From the NCBI GenBank assembly GCA_024405235.1, contig JAKSPA010000041.1, forward strand, positions 1 through 10,295: a DNA stretch of 10,295 bases, written 5' to 3'. Shown piece by piece: positions 1 through 5,955 of the stretch. Source of the stretch: Lentisphaeria bacterium (GTDB lineage: Bacteria; Verrucomicrobiota; Lentisphaeria; Oligosphaerales; Oligosphaeraceae). The notes under the pieces were generated by a model. The model saw only the letters and a list, made by a program, of their open reading frames with translations. It ran no database searches and had not been told where the DNA came from. The translations under genes were made by a program, and so were the position numbers. Each line of letters opens with the position of its first letter. Positions within the stretch are counted from its first letter, which is position 1.

Positions 1-9
1 TTCCTCCTG

Positions 10-102
10 TTATTTTTTTTTCAGCTGGATTTTTCCGTCTTTGCCTGCGATGGCCAGAGACACGCCCAGCGATGTGTCCAATGCTACGTGAAATTCGCTC
101 AT
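10..102 (-). CDS. TsaB-like protein, N-terminal fragment, frame closed after an A9 run
   Basis: This short frame of 30 codons begins with ATG at 102, 6 bases after an AGGA ribosome-binding site. Its first residues contain the ALDTS motif followed by a short beta-strand-like stretch (SLAIAG) and a DGK turn. That pattern is the start of the ASKHA fold seen in TsaB (YeaZ), the partner of TsaD in making threonylcarbamoyladenosine (t6A) in tRNAs that read ANN codons. TsaB is normally more than 200 residues long, but here a TAA (plus 10-12) follows directly after nine A residues (plus 13-21 as T). A change of one base in that run, in either direction, leaves the frame open to the window edge. An AGGAGG follows the stop and could instead serve a separate gene outside the window. 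The TsaB assignment rests on about 20 residues and is therefore moderate. Confidence 0.5.
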   Translation of the reverse strand: MSEFHVALDTSLGVSLAIAGKDGKIQLKKK

Positions 103-190
103 GGTTCCTGAAAACGCCGCCGCAATGCTCCGTCTGCGACCGAACGATTCGTCCGATTATCCGCACAGAAGGAAGCAGCACCGCGGCCTG

Positions 191-1315
191 CTATGAAATG
201 TAATCTATTTTTTCCTGTTGAAATTCTTCACTCTGAATTTCCGCCCTAGAAAGCAGTTCCGAAAGGGATTCGCTTCCAAGACGGTATCTATCGCTTCCCA
301 ACAGTCTGTCAAAATGTTCAGCCCTGAAGGAGAAATCATTCGGATAGAGTTTGCGGACAGCATCAAGCACGCGAAGCGCAGGCTCGAAAGCCCTGCACCT
401 ACGCACATCCGTGACTTCAAAGAAAATGCCGCCGCACCTTTCGCCCGCGTACTTGTTGGTCTCAGGCGTGAATGCAATCTCACGAAGCGCAAGGCCATCG
501 AATTCACGCCGTCCGACAGCCTCAAGCACCGCCTTCGAGTCGAGGAACGGCGCACCGACATTCATGAAAGGCGTGTCGGTGCCGCGCCCTTCCGAGAGAT
601 TCGTCCCCTCGAAAAGACAAGTTCCAGGATAGCAGCAAAGCGCTTCGAAAGAGCGCAGATTCGGCGACGGATTGCGCCACTGACGTCCGAAATCCGTGAA
701 AAGCGGTTCGGCGACAGCAGGCTGGAATACTGGTTTGACCACAGTCAAATCAACGCCCTGAGCCAAGCCGCATTTACGTACGGCGAACATTGCGTATTCG
801 CCCAGCGTCATTCCATGGCGCACTGGAACGCCATAGCGTCCGACCGCCGAACAGAAGCCCTCCTCCAAGCATGGTCCCTCCACGACAGCGCCTAGCGGAT
901 TCGCGCGATCCAGAACGACAACCGGCCGACCTGCTGCCGCGCAGGCCTCCATCACGGTAAAGAGCGTGTCAGGATAAGTATAGTAGCGCACGCCTACATC
1001 CGGAAGATCCACGACCATCGTGTCGAAACGCGCGAAAGCATCCTCAGGGACCTCCTTGTGCTGACCATACAGGCTGATCACGGGAATGCCAGTTGCGCCG
1101 TCCACGTCGTCCGCCACATCGGCACCGTCCGCCGCCGTGGCCGCCAGCCCGTGTTCTCGCGAAAAGAGCAGCGATACGTCGATGCCATGCCTCAGCAGAG
1201 CATCAACGCTGCGGCTTCCGTCTGCGGCAAGCGCTCCCGCGTTGGTCAGCAAAGCGCATCTGCGCCCTTGAAGACACGCAAGCGGCAATTGATCTATTCC
1301 AGCAAGATAGCTCAT
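191..1315 (-). CDS. namZ: NamZ-type exo-beta-N-acetylmuramidase (DUF1343, GH171 family)
   Basis: The 374-residue protein carries the DUF1343 signatures in order: a TNAG segment (24-27), SREHG (52-56) with Glu54 in the position thought to be catalytic, DVGVRYYTY (106-114), DRANP (136-140), NPSPNL (215-220) and the family hallmark EGTNLSEGRGTDTPF (236-250). Characterised NamZ enzymes release terminal MurNAc from the non-reducing end of peptidoglycan glycan strands, during cell-wall turnover and MurNAc recovery. Many relatives are secreted, but this one starts almost directly with the enzyme domain and has no signal peptide. It therefore looks cytoplasmic, or exported by an unknown route. The ATG overlaps the rpoN stop in an ATGA, and a GGAGGG lies 7 bases upstream inside rpoN, which supports this start and suggests translational coupling. 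Family assignment is strong; substrate is inferred from the family. Confidence 0.9.
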   Translation of the reverse strand: MSYLAGIDQLPLACLQGRRCALLTNAGALAADGSRSVDALLRHGIDVSLLFSREHGLAATAADGADVADDVDGATGIPVISLYGQHKEVPEDAFARFDTMVVDLPDVGVRYYTYPDTLFTVMEACAAAGRPVVVLDRANPLGAVVEGPCLEEGFCSAVGRYGVPVRHGMTLGEYAMFAVRKCGLAQGVDLTVVKPVFQPAVAEPLFTDFGRQWRNPSPNLRSFEALCCYPGTCLFEGTNLSEGRGTDTPFMNVGAPFLDSKAVLEAVGRREFDGLALREIAFTPETNKYAGERCGGIFFEVTDVRRCRAFEPALRVLDAVRKLYPNDFSFRAEHFDRLLGSDRYRLGSESLSELLSRAEIQSEEFQQEKIDYIS

Positions 1316-2847
1316 GAATGCACCCTCCGCTGGCTTGTAGTCGGAATGCCGTCTAGTTCGCGATATTTCGCGACAGTCCTGCGCTTAACTGTAAATCCTT
1401 CGTGCAGAAGCTTGTCTGATATGTCCTGGTCGGATATCGGATGGCGTGGATCCTCGCCTGCGATGATTTCCTTTATCCGCTGACGAACTTTCATGCTGGA
1501 AACCTGTTCGCCGTTTTCGGAACGATAGCCGCTCGCGAAAAAACTCTTGAAGCTGAATGTCCCCCACGGCGTCTCCATGTATTTTCCAGCGATTGCACGC
1601 GATATCGTGCTTCCTGCCAGTTCCAGCCTGTCAGCCACACGTTCGAGATTCAGAGGAAGCAGTTCCTCCACACGCCCTGTTTCAAAAAATTTCGGCTGCA
1701 GAGCGATGAGAACTACGGCTATCCGCAAGACGGTCGTCTCACGCTGGTCGATGGCGTGAATCAGCATCGACGCGCTGTTTATCTTTTCGCGGAGATACTT
1801 TTTCGTTTCGGCGTCAGTCCTGTCGTCTGACATCATCCTGACGTAATCCGCATCTAACGTGAGCTGCGAAATGGCCTCGTGATTGTTTCGGACGTTCCAC
1901 TGCCCGTCTTCGTTCTTCTCGACAAAGACGTCTGGCATGACCGTCGGAAGCGCCTCGCTGTAGAGTTCCTCGCCAGGCTTTGCCGACAGTTTGCGAATTC
2001 GAGCGACGGCGTCCTGAATCTCGTCCAATTCGAATTCCATCTCCTTGGCTATCTTCGGAAGCCTGTTGTGCTCCAGATCGTCAAGATGTTCTGAAATGAT
2101 ATCCCACTCTATGCTGCCGACAAGACGCATGCGCTTGAGTTGAAGCAGGAGGCATTCCTGAAGATTTCGCGCGCCGATGCCAGGCGGCTCGAGAGTCTGT
2201 ATCGCCTCGATGCCGCGATGGACGTCTTCCAGCGAAGCGCCCGTGATCTGACAGAGCTCTTCGTCGGTGCCTTCCAGATAACCTGCGCCATTGACGGCAC
2301 AGCACAATTTTCTGCAGAGTTCGATAAATTCAGGCGTGCCGTCTATGGAACTGTCGCACTCTTTCAAAAGCAGTTCAAGGAAGCCTGGTTCGCGGCTTAT
2401 GGAATCGAAAAAATGCAGCCGTCTTTCTTCATCGTCGACGCCCCACGAACTCCGCTGTCCGTCAGTCCAGAAGTCGTCGATGTTCGCTGAAGGCGCCTCG
2501 CCATTTCCAGAAGCGTCGCCGCCTTCCGGCAAGCGCTCCACCGCCTGACTGAGCAGTCGTTCGCGGTACTCAAGCGCATTTTCGTCCAACTCGCGCTCCT
2601 CCTGCGTAGGCGTTCCATCCCGCGGTCCCATCTCTGGAAGTTGATTTTCAAAAACCAGACAAGGGGCCTGCAATTCAAGCAGCGCTGGATTCATCTGCAG
2701 CTGACGATTGATTTCAGTCTGCAGTTCAGCCATGTCCTTCTGGAGAATCTCCAGACCAAGACGCTGTTCGTGGCTGAGAACCTGCTCCTGTCTCTGACGG
2801 AGCTGCTGGCCTAATCCAAGATTTTGACTGTTCGAAAAGTCAGGCAT
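1312..2847 (-). CDS. rpoN: RNA polymerase sigma-54 factor RpoN
   Basis: The 511-residue protein has all three RpoN regions. The glutamine-rich activator-interacting region lies at about 9-57, followed by an acidic variable linker (about 75-145). The core-binding domain is at about 150-330 and includes LEPPGIGARNLQECLL (219-234). The DNA-binding part contains the helix-turn-helix signature TISRAIAGKYMETPWGTFSF (414-433) and the RpoN box KRRTVAKYRE (488-497), which reads the -24 promoter element. RpoN directs RNA polymerase to TGGCA-N8-TGC promoters and needs an AAA+ activator; none is encoded here. The protein is a little longer than usual because of the linker. A TAG stands immediately before the ATG, so no longer start is possible, and no Shine-Dalgarno is visible. 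It lies 36 bases after rlmI and overlaps namZ by 4 bases, so it is probably read as part of the same operon. Confidence 0.97.
   Translation of the reverse strand: MPDFSNSQNLGLGQQLRQRQEQVLSHEQRLGLEILQKDMAELQTEINRQLQMNPALLELQAPCLVFENQLPEMGPRDGTPTQEERELDENALEYRERLLSQAVERLPEGGDASGNGEAPSANIDDFWTDGQRSSWGVDDEERRLHFFDSISREPGFLELLLKECDSSIDGTPEFIELCRKLCCAVNGAGYLEGTDEELCQITGASLEDVHRGIEAIQTLEPPGIGARNLQECLLLQLKRMRLVGSIEWDIISEHLDDLEHNRLPKIAKEMEFELDEIQDAVARIRKLSAKPGEELYSEALPTVMPDVFVEKNEDGQWNVRNNHEAISQLTLDADYVRMMSDDRTDAETKKYLREKINSASMLIHAIDQRETTVLRIAVVLIALQPKFFETGRVEELLPLNLERVADRLELAGSTISRAIAGKYMETPWGTFSFKSFFASGYRSENGEQVSSMKVRQRIKEIIAGEDPRHPISDQDISDKLLHEGFTVKRRTVAKYRELDGIPTTSQRRVHS
1323..1328 (-). promoter_or_regulatory. 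Ribosome-binding site of namZ inside rpoN
   Basis: On the minus strand GGAGGG sits 7 bases before the namZ ATG and within the last codons of rpoN. It is one of the clearest Shine-Dalgarno sequences in the window. Combined with the ATGA stop/start overlap at 1312-1315, it fixes the namZ start and points to coupled translation of the two genes. Confidence 0.75.
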
Positions 2848-2883
2848 CTATTAAGATAACAACATAGGATCGTCCCTGTGACG

Positions 2884-4077
2884 CTACTCCACGCAGATTT
2901 CCAATCCAGTGAGATAATGTCCCTCTGGGAACGCAAGGCTGCGCGGATGGTCAGGAGCCTGCGAGAAGCTCTGCACGACACGGCCCGTTCGGTGCGAGTC
3001 GGTAAGCGCCTCCGCCAAAATGGTGCTGAAGAACTCAGGCGTCATGGCCGCGCTGCATGAATATGTCAGAAGCGTGCCGCCTGGATTGAGCAGCTTCAGC
3101 GCAAGAAGATTCACGTCCTTGTAGCCATGAGCCGCTTTCAAAAGCTGCCCATGTGTGGCCGCGAATTTCGGAGGATCCAAGACGATGACGTCGAAAGTCT
3201 GTCTTGCATCTCTGTACTTTCTGAGCTGCTGGAACATGTCCGCCTGCTCGAATGAAATCCGCGAATCGCCTTCGAGGCCATTCAGCGCCACATTCGTCTT
3301 CGCAAGATCAATTGCGGACGGCGCATAGTCAAGGAATCGCACGCTTGAAGCGCCTGCCTTCGCCGCGCGGATTCCGAATGCACCGCTGTAGCAGCAGCAG
3401 TCCAGCACGCTTTTGCCTGACGCAAGGCGGTCTATCGCAAGACGGTTCTCGCGCTGATCCAGATATGTGCCTGTCTTGTGGCCGCGTGGCATGTCCATTC
3501 GGAAGACGACGCCGTTTTCCTTTATGCAAAAGTCCTCTGGCGGCATTTCGCCCCACAGCAGTCCATCGGAAATCTCAAGCCCCTCGCGTCTGCGGGCGTC
3601 CGCATCAGAACGCTCGTAGATGCCCTTGACTCCAGGCACCAGTTGCGCCAGTTGCTCAACGATTGTCTTCTTCCATGCCTCTGGTCCAGCAGCGAGAAAA
3701 GAGCACGACAGATATGGGCCATATTTGTCCACGATCAACGCAGGCAAACCATCCGCTTCGCCGTGAATCAGGCGATAGGCTTCCAGTTTGCCACAGCCGA
3801 TGGCTTCTCTGTAGGCAAGCGCCTTGGAAATCCTCCTGCCGAAAAACGCGCCTTGAATACTCTCTTCCTTGTCGAAAGTCCATACGCGGGCGCGAATCTG
3901 CGAGTTTGGAGAATATGCCGCCCGCGCGAGAAACGTTCCGTCCGCGCTGCATACGTCAACCGTTTCGCCAGCCGCAGGCGCACCAGTCACGCGGTGAATC
4001 GCGCCAGAGAAGATCCACGGATGTCCACGGCGAAGAGAAGCATCGCGTTTAGATGCAAGATACAGACACTTTTCCAT
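2884..4077 (-). CDS. rlmI: Class I SAM-dependent 23S rRNA (cytosine-C5) methyltransferase, RlmI/YccW-type
   Basis: The 397-residue protein has the RlmI layout. An N-terminal PUA-like RNA-binding domain (about 1-75, with HPWIFSGAI at 19-27) is followed by a middle domain and a Rossmann methyltransferase domain (about 200-397). Visible motifs are GTYLDQRENR (203-212), SAM-binding motif I VLDCCCYSGAFGI (224-236), FLDYA (248-252, the motif II acidic residue), DPPKFA (301-306) and YSCS (339-342), whose Cys341 fits the catalytic cysteine of m5C enzymes. E. coli RlmI makes m5C1962 in 23S rRNA; the same site here is inferred. A GGAGGG lies 11 bases before the ATG, slightly far but usable. The gene starts 21 bases after the upstream kinase gene and is probably co-transcribed with it. 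Related names are YccW and PUA-domain Cox-type methyltransferase. Confidence 0.92.
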   Translation of the reverse strand: MEKCLYLASKRDASLRRGHPWIFSGAIHRVTGAPAAGETVDVCSADGTFLARAAYSPNSQIRARVWTFDKEESIQGAFFGRRISKALAYREAIGCGKLEAYRLIHGEADGLPALIVDKYGPYLSCSFLAAGPEAWKKTIVEQLAQLVPGVKGIYERSDADARRREGLEISDGLLWGEMPPEDFCIKENGVVFRMDMPRGHKTGTYLDQRENRLAIDRLASGKSVLDCCCYSGAFGIRAAKAGASSVRFLDYAPSAIDLAKTNVALNGLEGDSRISFEQADMFQQLRKYRDARQTFDVIVLDPPKFAATHGQLLKAAHGYKDVNLLALKLLNPGGTLLTYSCSAAMTPEFFSTILAEALTDSHRTGRVVQSFSQAPDHPRSLAFPEGHYLTGLEICVE

Positions 4078-4098
4078 TTGAACGATATCCCTCCGCAG

Positions 4099-5106
4099 CT
4101 ATTTCCCTTCAAGAACATCACGCAATTCGTCCGCCTCGATCGCCCTTGTTCCGACATATCCGACGACAATTCCCGCAGCGTGATTCGCCAAAGCCGCAGC
4201 ATCGGAAGGCTGCGCTCCTGCGCAGATGGCCAGCGTAATCGTCGCCATGACGGTATCGCCTGCGCCAGAGACATCGAAGACCTGCCTGGCCTGCGTCGGA
4301 ATGACAAGCAACGGCGAGCCGTCCTGCCTGAAAAGCGCCATTCCCTCTGCGCCAAGAGTCACAAGAAGCATCTTCGCCGACCATTTGCCCATCAGCGTTT
4401 CGCCGACCATCTTGAGCGGAAGATCGTTCATCGGGTCGCCTATTCCTGCCTCATGACGGATTCCGGCAAGCGCGAAAGCCTCCATCCTGTTCGGCGTCAT
4501 CAGCGTGATGCCTTTGATGTCGAAGGCGTGGCTCGGATGCGGATCAAGCGTTGAAATCACGTTGTATCTTCCAGCAAGATCAGCCGCCTTCTGCATGAAT
4601 TCCTTCGTGAAAACGCCTTTGGCGTAGTCCTCCATGATCAGAGCATCTATCTTTCCTGCCGCGAATGCGCTCTCAAGATTGGATAGCAGTCTGGCGCGAA
4701 TTTCATCCGTGATTTCGTCTGGGACCTCGCGATCCACGCGAACGACCTGCTGGTTGCTGGCCAAAACGCGCGTCTTGACCGTTGTGTGACCATCTTCTAT
4801 CACAACGACGCCAGATGTATCCGCGCCGCCATCGCAAAGCATCTTCAAAAGCGAACGCCCCTCTTCGTCTGCACCGACGCATCCAAACACCGAGACGCTG
4901 CCCTTCAGCGAAAGAACGTTGCGTGCGACATTGGCAGCGCCGCCTGGCACATGCGTGGTCTTCTTGACAAGCACCACGGGCACCGGTGCCTCCTGCGATA
5001 TTCTCGTGGCGCTGCCGAAATGATAGCGGTCAAGCATCAGATCGCCAAGCACTGCTATGCGGCAACCTGCCAGAGAGTCCAAAATGTTCGTCAATGTCTT
5101 TGTCAT
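4099..5106 (-). CDS. rfaE1: D-glycero-beta-D-manno-heptose-7-phosphate kinase (RfaE domain I, HldA-like)
   Basis: The 335-residue PfkB/ribokinase-fold sugar kinase has the RfaE-I pattern: VLGDLMLDRYHFGSATRISQEAPVPVV-type opening (from about 19), GGAANVA (55-61), the EDYAKGV segment (159-165), TPNRMEA (204-210) and the catalytic DVSGAGDT (278-285) with Asp284 as likely base. It is expected to phosphorylate heptose-7-phosphate at C1 in ADP-heptose synthesis, feeding LPS core or other surface glycans in the cytoplasm. It is kinase-only: the nucleotidyltransferase half of HldE is missing, so a separate HldC/RfaE2 and a phosphatase should lie elsewhere. The DPHPSH segment (188-193) replaces the DPKG of enterobacterial HldE, so a related sugar phosphate remains possible. 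The start follows a 31-base gap without a clear Shine-Dalgarno. Confidence 0.85.
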   Translation of the reverse strand: MTKTLTNILDSLAGCRIAVLGDLMLDRYHFGSATRISQEAPVPVVLVKKTTHVPGGAANVARNVLSLKGSVSVFGCVGADEEGRSLLKMLCDGGADTSGVVVIEDGHTTVKTRVLASNQQVVRVDREVPDEITDEIRARLLSNLESAFAAGKIDALIMEDYAKGVFTKEFMQKAADLAGRYNVISTLDPHPSHAFDIKGITLMTPNRMEAFALAGIRHEAGIGDPMNDLPLKMVGETLMGKWSAKMLLVTLGAEGMALFRQDGSPLLVIPTQARQVFDVSGAGDTVMATITLAICAGAQPSDAAALANHAAGIVVGYVGTRAIEADELRDVLEGK

Positions 5107-5117
5107 GTTGTTTCAAA

Positions 5118-5133
5118 TGCGTCAGACAACGCA
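5118..5133 (-). other. Small intergenic hairpin before rfaE1
   Basis: TGCGT and ACGCA form a 5-base-pair stem around a six-base loop in the 31-base gap between the FHA-like gene and rfaE1. There is no T tract, so it is not a convincing terminator. It could stabilise or time translation, or be chance. Confidence 0.25.
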
Positions 5134-5137
5134 AGAA

Positions 5138-5893
5138 TCATTTTTCTTCAATGAGATTCCTAACGGGACCGTCGATCTGGACATCAGGCATGGCTGGAGT
5201 CACCGACGGATTTTCGGAGAAGCGCGTCAGAAATTCCTCCATGCGCGCAAGATTGTCCAAATGTTCGCGCCGTTCAGCGGAAGTGAGCTCTTCGCCGTTG
5301 CGACGCAGGAACGCCACACGCCTCTCGAGTTCCTCCCGCAATGCCTCCAGATAGGCGGCGGAGACTTGATCTGCGGCGACGGTCTGCGCGAGTTCCTTGC
5401 TCTGCAAGCGCTTACGCACTGCATCAACGCGAGCGGACAGCTCCTGACTCTCCTTTTGGCTCTGTATGCCAGAACTATGGCGGAGATAATGCCCAAGCCC
5501 ACTGAATGCGGCGACTTCGATAATAAGCGAAAGAGCCACACCAAAAATCGCAAGAAGGCCGACGGCATTGGCGCTCCAAGAGACTCCAGGACGTCCATGC
5601 AGACGATAGAATCGCAGCTCCTTTTCTCCAAGAACAAGAATCGCGCCATGCTGAATGTCGTGCGTCTCTCCCGCAGATACAACACTGTCGCCGAGCTTCA
5701 CGAATGCGGCTCCTGTATTGCGCAGTTGAAGCGCACCGCCCGCCTCGATGAATTCCAAACGGTATCCATCAGGCAGTCCATCAGCAGCCCCTACTGCAAA
5801 GGGCGCCTCCTGAAAGTTCAGGCACTTTCCCCTTGCAAAGAGTTCCGATAGAACGTGTTCTGTATGATTGCGCAACAACAGCTGGTATGGCAT
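5138..5893 (-). CDS. Membrane protein with degenerate FHA-like N-terminal domain and C-terminal coiled coil, function unknown
   Basis: I do not recognise this 251-residue protein as a named family. Residues 1-98 look like a beta-sandwich of the FHA type: the stretch FAVGAADG (32-39), then LQLRN (55-59), KLGDSVVSAGE (66-76), a turn, and ILVLGEKELRFYRL (85-98) match the spacing of the last FHA strands. The GR, S and H residues that bind phosphothreonine are not evident, so it would be a pseudo-FHA. A single hydrophobic segment at about 107-132 is a likely membrane helix. Residues about 144-228 are rich in charged residues and Leu with heptad spacing, which predicts a long coiled coil. With no signal peptide, the FHA-like part would be cytoplasmic and the coiled coil external under the simplest topology, but this is inferred. 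It sits 62 bases after clpC and 31 before rfaE1, probably in the same operon. No Shine-Dalgarno is seen at the ATG. Confidence 0.7.
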   Translation of the reverse strand: MPYQLLLRNHTEHVLSELFARGKCLNFQEAPFAVGAADGLPDGYRLEFIEAGGALQLRNTGAAFVKLGDSVVSAGETHDIQHGAILVLGEKELRFYRLHGRPGVSWSANAVGLLAIFGVALSLIIEVAAFSGLGHYLRHSSGIQSQKESQELSARVDAVRKRLQSKELAQTVAADQVSAAYLEALREELERRVAFLRRNGEELTSAERREHLDNLARMEEFLTRFSENPSVTPAMPDVQIDGPVRNLIEEK

Positions 5894-5955
5894 GGCATCG
5901 AATTAACGAATTCTACTGCTCTGAGACCTTCTACAACCACCGAAATCCTCAGCCA

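Noticed and set aside
103..190. Terminator or small gene between namZ and the TsaB-like start
   Set aside because: Only a weak mismatched stem (CGGACGAA/TTCGGTCG, around 142-160) is visible, without a T tract, and no frame with a start was found.
218..895. 225-codon plus-strand frame opposite namZ
   Set aside because: Antisense shadow of a gene with clear family motifs; no ribosome-binding site or domain.
3478..4554. 358-codon plus-strand frame opposite rlmI and rfaE1
   Set aside because: It runs across two well-supported genes on the other strand and across their boundary, with Arg/Ser/His-rich low-information translation.
5057..5851. 264-codon plus-strand frame opposite the FHA-like gene
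   Set aside because: The minus-strand protein has ordered strand, membrane and coiled-coil features and operon spacing; the plus-strand translation does not.
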